A program made the position numbers and the translations under genes. From Deltaproteobacteria bacterium (GTDB lineage: Bacteria; Myxococcota; Kuafuiibacteriia; Kuafuiibacteriales; Kuafuiibacteriaceae): 64,000 nt of DNA. The notes under the pieces are model-generated. The model was not told the origin of the DNA and did no database searches. It worked only from the letters and a program-made list of their open reading frames with translations. This document shows positions 34,446-44,987 of this stretch, piece after piece (position 1 is the first letter of the stretch; every line of letters begins with the position of its first letter). The stretch is taken from NCBI GenBank assembly GCA_016713425.1, contig JADJPE010000005.1, positions 2,666,001 to 2,730,000 of the forward strand, in the 5' to 3' direction.

Positions 34446-36296
34446 CGATAGGGCAATCAATCGGCTTCGACTATGCCCGGAGCGGTCGATAGGGCAATCA
34501 ATCGGCTTCGACTATGCCCGGAGCAGTCGGAGAACTGACGCAGATGTGCGACGAGTCACATGTTGCGCGCATTCTGGCCGGTTTGGAACGGCACAAGACT
34601 GGACTGCCGTTGAGTTCCGTAGCCTGCGCGCAGCGTTCAGACGTACCTCTCCCCAGCGGACGAGCAGCGCGACCGCGCGGACAAGAAGCGCCGAGCCCCG
34701 GAGCTTGGGCCCTTCGGTTGGTTTGTGGAGTCGATCAGAGATCGAGGGTGAGCTGAGGGGGATCTCGAGCGCATCGCGGCCGTCGCATCCGACCAAGAGT
34801 CGCTGCGACGTGACTCGATTCAGTCACCGCACCGATCGGCCTAAGTGGGCCGCCACACAACAAGCAGCGCTCTCCATCAATCGAATAGACGCGGGCCAAC
34901 AGTTGGGCCCACGACATGCGACGTTTCTGAACCCGGGGCCTCATGTTCTCGATCGGGAAGGCGAGCTGAAGAACCGGTGCGGGCCTTGGAACAATCGCGC
35001 GCCGCACTTTCGAGGCCGAAGCCAGAACGCCCGCGTAGCGAACCTGATGCTGCGCCGGGGAGGAACGAGCCACGCGAGGCGTCTCAGAAACTGAACCGGT
35101 GATAGAACGATCGCACCCTGGCCGTTCTTCGCTGGACGACGAAGCGTCAGTCGAACTCGGCCATCATCGGTCATGCGAAGTTGATCTTCGGCGAAGGGCG
35201 GACGAGCCGCATATAGGCAGAGCCTTTCTCGTCCTCGTCGATCGCCTCGGGCAACACGAACCTGAGCATGAACACTAAATCCACCACACGCGATCGCCGT
35301 GGACCTGACGTCCGCGATGCGACTTGGCGACAGCATCGATGGCTCCGCGAGGCCGCGCACATACCAGCGCTCCACGGGTGTCAGCGATGCTTCCTCAAGA
35401 GCGTCCGACGCGCTTCGGATATATCCGCGCTTCGCGATAAATTTCTCCATCTTCTTGAAAACGCTTTGGGCTAACGAGAGAAGGTCTCGATTCGTTGGGG
35501 CTGGGCATTCGACGAAACGGGGACCCTCTTCTTCGTTCGCGAAGACGCCGTCGAGAACGAGCACATGAAGATGGGGTGAGATGTTCAGGGTCTTCGTGAA
35601 TCGCTGAATGAAGGTGACGGCGCCGCATTTCGGTTCTGGGAGATCCTGGCATCGAGCCCAGCCGGTCAGTTGCTCAAAGATCGCCCGAACGAAGAAGCTC
35701 ACCATCTTCGCCAAGACCTCTCGTTTGCACGCGAGAAGACCGCGCAGTTCGAACGGCGGGCTCAGCACGTATTGCCGAAGCGCGACATCGGGCAGCACGT
35801 CATCGACGAGATGGGCCGCCGTCTCCTGCATCCGTCGTGCACCGCAGCTCGGACAAATCGCCCGCCCCTTGCACGAAAAAGGCCAGAGCATGCTCACGCT
35901 GGCATCGGTCGCAGAAGAGAAGGACGAAACCGCGTTCCAAGATCCCGCAGTCGAGGAATCCTTCGAATTCTTTACGGACGAATGTCGGCAACCCGGACTC
36001 AGGGCAATCGGGGTCCTCAAAGCTTTCGACAAACTCGTCAAAGTGGGTCGAGACGAGGCGATGCAGGATTCCCGACTCCGGTTTTCGTGGTTTGTATTCC
36101 GAAACCGCTTGCGCGCACACAACGCGCCATGAGCCCGTTTCATGCCGTCACGGAAGGCCTCGGCAACCGCGCTCGTTTGTTCGTGTCTTCGTCGAATTTC
36201 GGACGTCCTCGCTGCGCTGACGGACAAGCTCATGCCCACGTTGGCTGCGACTCGCAAGCGTGGCTTCGTCCCCAACGAGCTCGATGCCGCCGCGTA
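34446..36296 (-). mobile_element. IS91-like element, copy E (full length, tandem end)
   Basis: The terminus occurs twice (34446 and 34487) and the copy reaches the same far end as copy C (GATGCCGCCGCGTA). Its first 1146 bp are nearly identical to copy D, including the 41-bp tandem end, which marks a common parent. It carries a transposase with two frameshifts. Confidence 0.87.
34735..36120 (-). pseudogene. IS91-family transposase, copy E, two frameshifts
   Basis: It starts MCAQAVSEYKPRKPESGI at 36120. A run of five A (near 35876-35880, four in copy C) shifts the frame just before the CPSCGARR zinc-binding half. GGGG at 35057-35060 shifts it again before the C-terminal MSWAQLLARVY block. All domains are recognisable but the protein cannot be made by normal translation. 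Confidence 0.75.
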
Positions 36297-36529
36297 AGTG
36301 TTCCGTCGAGGCCACCTGGGCGCTGCGGGTCCGTTCCGCTATGAGCGCTCGCAGTGAACGCGAGAGCCTTCAGCTGCGGCGCGCTATTCGGCGAACTGCT
36401 TGCGGACGAATTCTGACGACGATCGAGAAACAAGAATTGGCCGTGTTTCGTCGAGAAAACCGTGAACTTCGACGGGAGCGTGATTTTTTAACGCAGGCGG
36501 CGGCATACTTCGCGAAGCTGAACAAGTGA
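36297..36529 (+). pseudogene. IS3-type OrfA, C-terminal fragment
   Basis: The frame ends with EKQELAVFRRENRELRRERD and FLTQAAAYFAK, the leucine-zipper-like end of IS3 OrfA. Its 5' part is replaced by the end of the IS91-like copy E. The stop overlaps the start of the OrfB fragment. Confidence 0.6.
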
Positions 36530-36771
36530 AATTCAAGTTCATCAGCAACAAGACAGGTCAATTTCCCGTGGCCTGGAGGTGTCGTCGACTCGGGGTGTCT
36601 CGGTCTGGTTGTTATTCATGGCTGGATTCTGAGCCCAGCGCACGCGATATGCGTGACGTGTTTCTCATCGAAAAGATACGTGTTGTTTTCGAGCGCTTTC
36701 GCGGACAAACGAACTCATTTACCGGCATTCTTGGCCAACAAGAAAGCGACATTCATTCGCCGGAAACGTGA
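36526..36771 (+). pseudogene. IS3-type OrfB, N-terminal fragment
   Basis: MKFKFISNKTGQFPVAWRCR then RLGVSRSGCYSWL is the start of an IS3 OrfB (helper helix before the DDE core). After about 60 residues the similarity ends and the catalytic core is missing. It is debris from an IS3 element. Confidence 0.65.
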
Positions 36772-36917
36772 GTCCGATGGAGTACGAACTTGTTGCCAGC
36801 GTCAATCAAATGAGGTTGGCTGCGTAAACAGAAACCGTCCATCAGATCGGATCAACTCCACCACGACATTTCGGTAAAACGACCTGCGGGATGAGAGGAA
36901 TGGAGGGGGACGCCGAG

Positions 36918-37271
36918 ATGCCAGAGATCAAGACGTACTCCGGAAGCTGCCACTGCGGCGCGGTTCGCTTCCGATTGAAGACCGAGACGATCACGACCGG
37001 CGTCCGATGCAACTGCTCCATCTGCGTCCGCAAGGGCGCGGTCATGTCCTCCAAGTATTTCGAGCCGCACGAGGTCGAGGAAATCTCCGGGACCGAGAAC
37101 CTCACTACCTACCAGTGTAGCGACAAGGTGATGGACCACGTCTTCTGCAGGACGTGCGGAATCTATCCGTTCCACGAATGGAAGAGCACGTACCGGGTCA
37201 ACCTCGGTTGCATCGACGACCTGGATGTCTTGGCGCTCGAGATCGGGCTCATCGATGGCAGGTCGTTCTGA
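36918..37271 (+). CDS. GFA / CENP-V domain protein
   Basis: ATG 36918 sits 8 bases behind a GGAGGGGG site. The 117-residue protein has the zinc-binding pattern of the GFA (glutathione-dependent formaldehyde-activating enzyme-like) family: SCHCGAVRF, CNCSIC and FCRTCGIYPFH. Most single-domain members are of unknown substrate; true formaldehyde activation should not be assumed. It overlaps the next gene (TGATG), forming a two-gene operon. Confidence 0.88.
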   Translation: MPEIKTYSGSCHCGAVRFRLKTETITTGVRCNCSICVRKGAVMSSKYFEPHEVEEISGTENLTTYQCSDKVMDHVFCRTCGIYPFHEWKSTYRVNLGCIDDLDVLALEIGLIDGRSF

Positions 37272-37609
37272 TGCCTCTGCCACGGCTGGTCCGTCATCTT
37301 TCGGACACGAAGTTCACCGACTTTTACGAGCGGCGCATCCCACTCGATGTGCGCAACCAAGTGCGGATGGCCCACTCGTTTCGCGGCAATTCCGTGACGG
37401 TCTTTGAGGAGAGGCCGCACTGGCAGGACGCGAGCCAGTGGTCAAAGATCCCGATCGCTCAGGTCCGCTACGACGCTGCGCAGTGGCAGCTCTACTGGGC
37501 CGACCGCAACGGAAAGTGGCACATCTACGACAGCCTTCAGCCGCAGAAAGACTTCGATCGTGTCATCCGGGAGATCGACGCCGACCTGACGCGCATCTTC
37601 TTCGGTTGA
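37271..37609 (+). CDS. DUF3024 family protein
   Basis: The 112-residue product starts at ATG 37271, overlapping the GFA stop. YERRIPLDVRNQVRMAHSFR, SVTVFEERPHW and AQVRYDAAQWQLYWADRNGKW match my memory of DUF3024, small cytosolic proteins of unknown role. There is no signal or membrane segment. Confidence 0.75.
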   Translation: MPLPRLVRHLSDTKFTDFYERRIPLDVRNQVRMAHSFRGNSVTVFEERPHWQDASQWSKIPIAQVRYDAAQWQLYWADRNGKWHIYDSLQPQKDFDRVIREIDADLTRIFFG

Positions 37610-37896
37610 TTCTGGTTGGGCCTGAGAACGTGTGATGCTGCGATCTCGCTGAAGCGGATCTGTGGAGCTGAAGCGCAGGACCATGGAGGCCTGCGCTCCG
37701 CGGTCGGGCGACGAGTCGCCAGCTCCGGTGTGGCGCCGAGATCCGGATTTGCTGACCCAGCTCGAGACTATCGGGCGGAATCGCGCCGTTTCAGAAAGGG
37801 ACGCGACGCCAACACAAAGACGACGCCCGTGATTTGGCCTGGCTGTAAGTAAGGTCCCCAGGCTGTGGCCAGCGGCGACGGGCGGCGACGTACGCG

Positions 37897-38145
37897 CTAT
37901 TGCGCGTTGGGGCCGACCCATTCGAGTGCCGTAAGCGGTTCAGGGAGTTCGAAAAGAAGCCGAGTCTCTCCTCGAACGAGATGGAGGTAGGACGCATCCC
38001 CTCTTGCCGTTGCAGCGGCCAACGCGCCAGAACCAGAAACAGCAACGCTCCAGATCTCCTGGCCTGCCGGCGGCATGAAGGAGTCGATCAGCTTCGCTTG
38101 CCTGAACAGCTCGACCTTGGGTTGGTCTCTTCGTAACCTGTGCAT
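37897..38145 (-). CDS. Small hypothetical protein, WD40-like strand pattern
   Basis: The 82-residue frame has EIWSVAVSGSGALAAATARG and LLFELPEPLTALEWVGPNAQ, resembling a blade of a beta-propeller. It may be a fragment of a larger broken gene, since no further blades are visible upstream. Plus-strand frames across 37610-37896 look like shadows. Low support. Confidence 0.3.
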   Translation of the reverse strand: MHRLRRDQPKVELFRQAKLIDSFMPPAGQEIWSVAVSGSGALAAATARGDASYLHLVRGETRLLFELPEPLTALEWVGPNAQ

Positions 38146-38572
38146 GGACGGGCCTCAGCGTTTCGCGAGTCTCTGCCGCGGATGTGCTCCGATCATTGTG
38201 CGACAGGGGGGAAACTGCCGAGCATTAGAGCCCGTGGGACTTGGTCGTTACTTCCTCTACGTGAAGACGATTGAACGGCAGTCGAATGAACGGCCATGGG
38301 TACGCAGCGGTGTGGAATGTAAATAGTGAGAACGATTAATGCAAACCGTCTTGCATTGGATTGAAGGCTTTGCGCCAAGAGTTTGCAATCTATTGATTAG
38401 ATGTGCCGAGATCACCGAGCAAGATGGCGCCTAAGCGCCAAGATGAGGCGGAGATTTTCGATGTGGATCATGCGACGAATGTTCCACCGCCGCCTTGTCG
38501 GTTTGTCACCGGAAGCCAGGGCGTACGTGTTTACGGGATGCCGCGTCGGAGCAGAAGAGAAGACTTCTTAGA
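38146..38572. other. Gap without a supported gene
   Basis: The 427 bp contain an AT-richer stretch at 38320-38400 (AATAGTGAGAACGATTAATG and following), unlike its neighbours. I see no coding frame and no inverted repeat matching the far side of the IS66-like gene. Confidence 0.4.
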
Positions 38573-40624
38573 TCAAGGCGAGGAGGGTGAAGGTTCGACG
38601 TCGAGGTTCGCTTCGGCCCATGCACGCGGCGTGAATCGGTCGGGGTGCGCGCGAATATCGTCGTCGTCGGTACGGAGCACAGAGACGAGATACTCGTGTA
38701 TCGGGACGCCGGCGGCGACGGCTGTCTGAAGAATCGTCCGCACGATGTCGAGAGCAAAGCGGCCTTCAAGACTTCGTCGGAACATCGAACTGTCTTCGAT
38801 CATCTTCTCCATTCGAAGCATTCTCTCACGCAGATTATTCGAAGGTTCGAGTCTTGGGTCGTCGAGATATGCTGTCAGCGCGTCGAAGTGATTGATGATG
38901 TAGCGAGCGCCATTTCCAAGCTTGGTTCCCTTTGACCACCGGTTGGCGATATTCTTCGCGAGTTCAAGAATGTCGTTCCAAAGCTCTCGGCTGTCTGTGT
39001 TTCTCACGGCGAGTACGTTCTCTCGATTGCGACCTTGGATGTCCAGTTCATGCTCGTGAATGGCAAGACCAAGAAAGAGGTGGAGCATGTAGGCGCATCG
39101 GTCGGGATCCTCGTCCTCATAGATCGCAAAGGGTCGCCTCGCGTGAGCCGAGCATCCGATGGTGCGAACATCGAAGTGTTCGAGGATCTCGGAAGATGTG
39201 ACGAGATTGCTCGTGCTCAGGTCGCCTTGCACAATCAGCGCTTTTCTATGAGGCTCGCGCTTCTTTAAGATCGCAGCAAGCAGGTTCCCGAAACTACCGA
39301 TGTGGCTTCGGTAGAACACGATGAGACTGTTTGGGACGTTCGCATCGCTTCGTCCAGAGATGACCGTGGTGTGTATGGCCTCCTTTGGACCGTCCGTGTT
39401 CTTTAGCGGCGATTCGAAGGTGAGTTCGCGTCCGATAAGGACGCCGAGCGATGGCGTCTCTTCTGACGTGCGGATCGCAGACCGATCTCCCTCGTCTCGT
39501 CGACGCATCCTATCCTTGCGCGCCTTCTCGCAGCGGCGAAGGCTCTCCTTTGCGGCCTTCGGTGTCCGATAGTCGGCCCAAGGCGGTTCATCGGGTTTCT
39601 TTTCGAGCTTCGAAAAGCGAGACACCTCGATGACACGGCAGGACGTGTCATCGCCGGATAGAATCTCGCTGTTGGCGAGCTGATTCCCAAGCTCAAGGTA
39701 GATTGGCACCCATCGATGCGCCACGTAGCGGAACATCCGACTCAGTGTCCCCGCCGAGAAACGCTTCTCTTGGGTCGAAAACAACCGGCCGAGCCGATTG
39801 AAGGGCATGGCAAACTGACCAACCAAGACGGTGAGCGTCGCCAACGCGTCCCACGTGACCGAAAAACGAGGCGGACCGTATTCGAGTGTGGACGGCGTGA
39901 TGACGTGGCGTTCGCCCGCGTCGTCGACAACGACCTTCTTCTCGAGGTCGAGCGCGATGCGCGTAACCGAAACCGAGAAGTCATATCGAACCCGCTGCTC
40001 GTGGAGCGTCTTGACGATCTCGCCTCCGCCGAAACTTTCCGGAAGTTCCGCACAGAGAGGAATGCGCTCTTCGTTCACGAGCACCGCGCCGCCGGGCATC
40101 AGCGTCTCGTTCACCGACTTCATGGCCGGGTCTGCGCCGTGACCCTTCGCGACGCTCTCGGCGAAGCGAAGGCTCTCGGCATCGATCTCTTTGAGGTCTT
40201 CGTGGGTCAGTTCGATGTCCTCGAGTGCCGGGATCTCATCTTCGGCTCGGGAACCGTTGCCGTCGTTCATTTCTATGGGCATCTTCGCCAATTTATCCTC
40301 CAGGCGCTTGATCCGATCATGATGTTGCTTCTTCAACCCGCCGTGCCATCCACGGAGCCTGCGGCGGCGATCGATCTCCGCTTCAAGCGTTTCGCGCGCG
40401 CCTGGAGCGGATTCACGCTTCGCGCGACCAATTTCTGCGGTGACAGACCCACTTGGCCGCCGCTTCTCAGTCGATGGCGTGATGTGAAGGGCACGACGAA
40501 GCTCGCGCACCGCCGCCTCCAGCGCTCGTTTCGGGTCGCCTTCGACCGCCAGGTACGGGTGATGAATGGCAAGAAAGAGGCGGACGGGTTCAGGGAGTTC
40601 GGCGCTGTTCGCCTCGATCCACAC
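38573..40624 (-). CDS. Divergent large IS66-type transposase
   Basis: The 683-residue protein shows the IS66 DDE layout: ILSGDDTSCRVIEV, ALIVQGDLSTSN, IGCSAHARRPFAIYEDED and RLEPSNNLRERMLRMEKMIE, then ALDIVRTILQTAVAAGVPIH. It is about 130 residues longer than the TnpC at 7349, with a charged linker between the first two acidic motifs. No tnpA/tnpB neighbours or clear inverted repeats were found, so the element may be incomplete or of a single-gene type. Its upstream edge is fused to a truncated metalloprotease gene. Confidence 0.8.
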   Translation of the reverse strand: MWIEANSAELPEPVRLFLAIHHPYLAVEGDPKRALEAAVRELRRALHITPSTEKRRPSGSVTAEIGRAKRESAPGARETLEAEIDRRRRLRGWHGGLKKQHHDRIKRLEDKLAKMPIEMNDGNGSRAEDEIPALEDIELTHEDLKEIDAESLRFAESVAKGHGADPAMKSVNETLMPGGAVLVNEERIPLCAELPESFGGGEIVKTLHEQRVRYDFSVSVTRIALDLEKKVVVDDAGERHVITPSTLEYGPPRFSVTWDALATLTVLVGQFAMPFNRLGRLFSTQEKRFSAGTLSRMFRYVAHRWVPIYLELGNQLANSEILSGDDTSCRVIEVSRFSKLEKKPDEPPWADYRTPKAAKESLRRCEKARKDRMRRRDEGDRSAIRTSEETPSLGVLIGRELTFESPLKNTDGPKEAIHTTVISGRSDANVPNSLIVFYRSHIGSFGNLLAAILKKREPHRKALIVQGDLSTSNLVTSSEILEHFDVRTIGCSAHARRPFAIYEDEDPDRCAYMLHLFLGLAIHEHELDIQGRNRENVLAVRNTDSRELWNDILELAKNIANRWSKGTKLGNGARYIINHFDALTAYLDDPRLEPSNNLRERMLRMEKMIEDSSMFRRSLEGRFALDIVRTILQTAVAAGVPIHEYLVSVLRTDDDDIRAHPDRFTPRAWAEANLDVEPSPSSP

Positions 40625-43013
40625 CGCGACCTGTCGGCGGTGTTCGGCGCGTTTGGCGTGGCCCGAAAACCATCCCGCAGCGCGTTTCGAGGTCTACCTT
40701 GCACCCACGACAGAGTGTTGGGGTAGCCCAGTCGCCGAAGGCACCGTGAAGGGTGACTCCCAGCAGCTAAGCTTCGAGGGGCGCGTCGCAAACTATCTTC
40801 GAATCATGATCGAAGCGGATCAGGGCGGGATGTCCGTCGAGCTTCGCGAGGTCGAGATCGAAGTCACCATCGGGCTCTGGGGTGAGGCAGCGAAGTACGC
40901 AGTCGCAGGCAGCCCGTATACCGCGAAGCTGATCCCCGACCTTGCCGAGGCTCACGGCGCTGAAGCACAGATACGTATCACGCCGGCGACGGACGCCGCC
41001 GTCTACAGCGATGGCACGATCGTGTACTCGCCACCGGCCGCGGCCCCCGGGGGCCCCGTAAGACTTGAGGTCGAGGTTACGTCGGCCTCGGACCCCAGCC
41101 GGACGGCGACACGGGTGCTCGAGTTCAGTCGCCTTGCGCGGCGCGAAATCGCCGCGAAATCTGTCGGGCCGGAGGGGGGAACCATCGAAGTGAGTCAGAG
41201 TGGAACCGACCTGGATGGACTTCGAGTCGTGATTCCGCCTGGGAGCGAAACACAGTTTGTCCAGGTTTGGACGCTCGTCGGGAACGTCGACCTCTCACTC
41301 GCGGATACGACGCCCGCGGCAACGCCATTTCTGGTGACCGGTGCGAGCGATGGCGCGGTGCTTGAAGGAAACCCTGCGCTCCTTGCGCGACTTCAGAACG
41401 GGAACACGGCAGCGCCGATCGCGACCGTCGCCTACGGTGCCGAAGCCGACGCGAGTGGGCACGCTCCGAGTGTGACCGTCGTCGGCGTGAACGCGTGCTT
41501 CAACTTGACCACGACCGGCACGAAGCCGGAGGTGTTCGGGCGGTACGTGCCTACGGCGATCTTCCAGCAGTTCAGGGCGGGCCAAGGGGCATGCTACCGC
41601 CTGGAGCAAGGTCAATTCGAGCTCTACTACTGGCTGAGCGCCAACGAGAAGCTCCACGCCCCATCGGTCACGCAATCCCTTCAATACGTCGCAGCCGCCG
41701 CCGAGCGCACCCGTGGATTCGTGACGTCGCAAGGCTGCGATTTCTGGGACCTGAAGGTGCAGATCATGCTGCTTCCGGATATCGCCGGTGTGGGCGGCAC
41801 CCACGTCGTGGGCGAGTCGTTCATCCTCCTCGATCGGAATCGGTTCGACAAGATCGCAAGCAAGGACGATTCGGCCCAACGAGACGCCCGCGACACCGTC
41901 TACCACGAGATGACGCATGTCTACCAGGAACGCGTTGCAGGCGAGGGCACTACGTCCGCCGACAGAAGTGATGGTTACTGGGGCACGGAGGGGCTCGCAG
42001 TTTTCCACGCGGACGAGGTGGAGAACACGGACGCATATCTTGGTAAGTTCGGCTGGGTCTCCGCAGGCCCGCGTGTCGCGCAGCTTGGGCTGAGAAACCG
42101 TTCGGACAGGTCACACGCCTACAGGCAGGCTGCGTTCTTCAAGGCCCTGAAAGCGATGAAAGGATTCAACACGTGCGACTACCTAAAGAAGCGCGCCCGT
42201 GCCCGCAGCGCCTACGCCGCGCTCGATGAGATGTTCGGGGGCACGGAGGCAAGGCACGATCTGTATGCCGAATTCGTCAGCACGTGGCTCGTGCAGGCCC
42301 TCTGGGGGAAGCCGGAGCGCATCGATGACGCGTCTTCGCTGCCGAGTGGCTTTGTGAAACCCGGCGGCATCACAACGAAATACCTCCTCAACGCCGGGGC
42401 CGCCAACTATGACTTTGGGATGTCCGCGGGCGGAAACGCGGCCAAGTTCATCAACTCGTATGTTTGGGATGGCATCCCCTTCGTCATCGAGCTTCTCGAG
42501 CCGACCGCCAACGCCAGGGGGATTGTCTTCACGACGGGTGGGACCAAGATCATGAGCCTCAAGCCCAATGCCCCGCAGACGCTCCCCACAAATTTGGATA
42601 GCTTCTACGTCGTCGCGGCGCTCGATCAGGGCCTAGAGCGCGACGGGTTTGGCGAACCCCGCAAGATGGTCATTCGAATCGACCGATGCCAGCGCGTGTT
42701 CGATTCCATCGCCTGCTGCCGCAGACTCTCGGAGATGGTTAAATGCTATCCCGATGCCCCAAACGAGGCTTGTCAACGTGAGGTATCTCCACCAGGATGC
42801 TATCAGGCCGATGCATACGGGTGCCCAATTGCGAGTCCACTCATGACGGCCGAGGAGCTCGCTTCGCGGCAGTGGTGCACTGGCTGCGCTGACCCACACA
42901 TTACCTGCGCACGGTGTGGAAGCGGCGCTTTCGTTTGGGACCACATCGATGCTGTCCACGCGGATCTTGTGCAACGGCGTCAGCAGTGCTTGAGCCGATC
43001 GAGATCTCAATAG
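40566..43013 (+). CDS. Zinc metalloprotease-like secreted protein, 5' end replaced
   Basis: From about base 40680 the frame looks like an exported myxobacterial protein: beta-rich repeats (residues about 40-340), then a domain with YHEMTHVYQERV (HExxH zinc site) and GYWGTEGLAVFHADE, whose Glu could be the third ligand of a gluzincin. The C-terminus is Cys-rich. The first 38 residues overlap the IS66-like transposase antisense and look non-native, and there is no signal peptide. The original start was therefore probably lost when the transposase gene arrived. Substrate unknown. Confidence 0.6.
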   Translation: MARKRRTGSGSSALFASIHTATCRRCSARLAWPENHPAARFEVYLAPTTECWGSPVAEGTVKGDSQQLSFEGRVANYLRIMIEADQGGMSVELREVEIEVTIGLWGEAAKYAVAGSPYTAKLIPDLAEAHGAEAQIRITPATDAAVYSDGTIVYSPPAAAPGGPVRLEVEVTSASDPSRTATRVLEFSRLARREIAAKSVGPEGGTIEVSQSGTDLDGLRVVIPPGSETQFVQVWTLVGNVDLSLADTTPAATPFLVTGASDGAVLEGNPALLARLQNGNTAAPIATVAYGAEADASGHAPSVTVVGVNACFNLTTTGTKPEVFGRYVPTAIFQQFRAGQGACYRLEQGQFELYYWLSANEKLHAPSVTQSLQYVAAAAERTRGFVTSQGCDFWDLKVQIMLLPDIAGVGGTHVVGESFILLDRNRFDKIASKDDSAQRDARDTVYHEMTHVYQERVAGEGTTSADRSDGYWGTEGLAVFHADEVENTDAYLGKFGWVSAGPRVAQLGLRNRSDRSHAYRQAAFFKALKAMKGFNTCDYLKKRARARSAYAALDEMFGGTEARHDLYAEFVSTWLVQALWGKPERIDDASSLPSGFVKPGGITTKYLLNAGAANYDFGMSAGGNAAKFINSYVWDGIPFVIELLEPTANARGIVFTTGGTKIMSLKPNAPQTLPTNLDSFYVVAALDQGLERDGFGEPRKMVIRIDRCQRVFDSIACCRRLSEMVKCYPDAPNEACQREVSPPGCYQADAYGCPIASPLMTAEELASRQWCTGCADPHITCARCGSGAFVWDHIDAVHADLVQRRQQCLSRSRSQ

Positions 43014-43206
43014 TCGCACGGCGGCCGGGTCGGAATCGGTCGGCTCTCAGCGCCCTGAGGCCTCAGGTCCAGGTCTAGTGCGCGCGATCTGAAGTCCGTT
43101 CCGGGCTTCCTGAGACGTCGGCGATCGTCCACGGGAGCTGGGTTGTCACCAGCTCGAGGAGTTCGTCGAGCGTCGCCCGGAAAGGCGTCTTCTCCCATTT
43201 CCCGGT

Positions 43207-44133
43207 GTGCTTCGCGAAGTCGAGAACGAGCCTTTCCAGCGCTACTTCCTCTCGGCGTCGCTGCGCACCATCAAGCGCTGGGCGACGGCCTTCCGCCATC
43301 GCCGACGCCGCAACGAGGGCGGGCGCCCGCCGCTCGAGGCGAAGGTCGTCGAGCTGATCGTCACGTTGAAGCGCGAGAACCCGGCGTGGGGCTGCAGGCG
43401 CATCCGCGAGGAGCTGCGCCGCATGGGCATCCGCGTGAGCGAGCCCACCGTCTCGCGCATCCTCAAGGAGAACGGCTTCTCCCCTCGGCCGGGGAGGAAG
43501 CTCGACTTCGAGCGCGTGACCTCGTCGGCGAAGGACGCGCTCTGGGCGCTTGACTACTTCGCGGTGCAGACGGCCAAGGGCGTCTGGCTGCAGGCGCTCC
43601 TGATCATCGATGTTCACACGCGCGAGCTGATCGACCTGCGCGTCCACGACGGCTGGGACGTCGACTCGGTGTGGACCATCCGCATGTTCAACGAGGCCAG
43701 CGCTCGCGAGAAGCGCACGCCGAAGGCCGTGGTCCATGACCACGGTGCGCACTTCATGGGGCAGTTCGAGCGCCAGATGCGCGTGCTGGAGATCGAGAAC
43801 GAGCTCACGCCGGTCGGGCTGCCGTCGATGAACTGCTACGCCGAGCGAGCCATCGGCTCCATCCGCCGCGAGCTGCTCCGGCACATCCGCGTGGCTGATG
43901 CGAAGGAGCTGCAGTTCTTCCTCGACGAGTACCGGCGCTACGCAAACACCGAGCGCCCACACCAGGGCATCGGCGGGCGCACGCCGGAGGAGCGCTCGAA
44001 GGACACTCCGCTCGCCGAGGTCATCGACCTCGACACGGTCCGGCGGCGGAAGCTCCAGCGTCGCGAATACGCGCACGGCCTGCTCCGGGGCTACGCGCTC
44101 GCCGAAGGCGCCCCGTCGGCCAAGGCAGCCTGA
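43207..44133 (+). CDS. DDE integrase-core transposase (second type)
   Basis: The 308-residue protein has an HTH (WGCRRIREELRRMGIRVSEP) and the rve core: ALWALDYFAVQTAKGV (first Asp), KAVVHDHGAHFMGQF (second Asp) and NCYAERAIGSIRRELLRHIR (Glu). The ending NTERPHQGIGGRTPEER is typical. It belongs to the same broad group as the gene at 2020 but is a different element. Inverted repeats were not found; the right side abuts a recombinase fragment. Confidence 0.85.
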   Translation: MLREVENEPFQRYFLSASLRTIKRWATAFRHRRRRNEGGRPPLEAKVVELIVTLKRENPAWGCRRIREELRRMGIRVSEPTVSRILKENGFSPRPGRKLDFERVTSSAKDALWALDYFAVQTAKGVWLQALLIIDVHTRELIDLRVHDGWDVDSVWTIRMFNEASAREKRTPKAVVHDHGAHFMGQFERQMRVLEIENELTPVGLPSMNCYAERAIGSIRRELLRHIRVADAKELQFFLDEYRRYANTERPHQGIGGRTPEERSKDTPLAEVIDLDTVRRRKLQRREYAHGLLRGYALAEGAPSAKAA

Positions 44134-44371
44134 CCATGGACGCCGCCCACTTCACCATCGCGCCCCAGCTCCCCGGACGGCGCGAACGGGCGCCCATTGT
44201 CTCGATCCTGCGGCCCACGCCCCGAGCGGCGCTCCCGGCGCGACACGCGCCAACGTGGGCGCCCTGGCGGGCTTCGTTGGCGGCGTCCCGGCCGCCCTTG
44301 ACGCGGCCGGAGGGGTTTCTTGGGATCTGGCTGGAGGGTCCTGGGCCCGTGCTGGACTCGAACCGGGCACG

Positions 44372-44966
44372 CTACGCGCGGCCCCCGCAGTCGTGCCGGG
44401 ACGTTGCGATTCTGCGAACGTGTCCCAGCGCCCCGCGCGCAACCTGCCGGGTTCGCAATGCGAACGGTTTTCTGGGACGGTGCGAGTCGGCGAATCTGTC
44501 CCGGTTGCTCACTCGGAGAGCGTTCGCGAAGGGCTCGGCTTGCGGAGCTAAACTACCCGTGACTCGAACCGGGGTCACGGGAACGCGCAGGTAGACGTCG
44601 ATCTCCTCGCGGGAAAACACGACGACTCGGGGTACGAGCCCCTTGATCAGGTGCTTCCGCTGGCAGGCGGGGGCGCCTCCCATGATCCGGTCGAAGTCCC
44701 GCCCGAACGCCTCGATGCACGCGTCGTCGGCCACGCCGAGCTCGGCTTGCTCCGCCTGGCGCACCAGGCCCTCGCGCTCCTCCTCGAGCTGTTTCTGCTG
44801 CGCCCGGAGGCCCTCGATCCGCTCCCGGCAGAGGGTCGGATCCATGTCGCCGTCCTCGAAGGCTTGGAAGTACCGGTCGAGCCCTGCGCGAACCTTGCCG
44901 ATGCGCGCGTCGACCACCTTGAGGCTCGTCTTGAGGTTCGGCCGCTCGATGCCGAGCTTCGCGTTG
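44372..44966 (-). pseudogene. Large serine recombinase, C-terminal fragment
   Basis: The minus-strand frame reads NAKLGIERPNLKTSLKVVDA at its upstream edge, then a coiled coil (LCRERIEGLRAQQKQLEEER) and FDRIMGGAPACQRKHLIKGL before VVVFSREEIDVYLRVP. This is the zinc-ribbon/coiled-coil end of phage-type serine recombinases. The catalytic N-terminal and recombinase domains are missing, cut at about 44970. Confidence 0.6.
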
Positions 44967-44987
44967 GCCGTGCTGACACACGGGGCG

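Noticed and set aside
43075..44076. 333-residue minus-strand ORF antisense to the integrase
   Set aside because: Mostly a shadow of the transposase at 43207. Only its last 40 residues (ATLDELLELVTTQLPWTIAD) look protein-like and could be a host gene remnant, which is too little to annotate.
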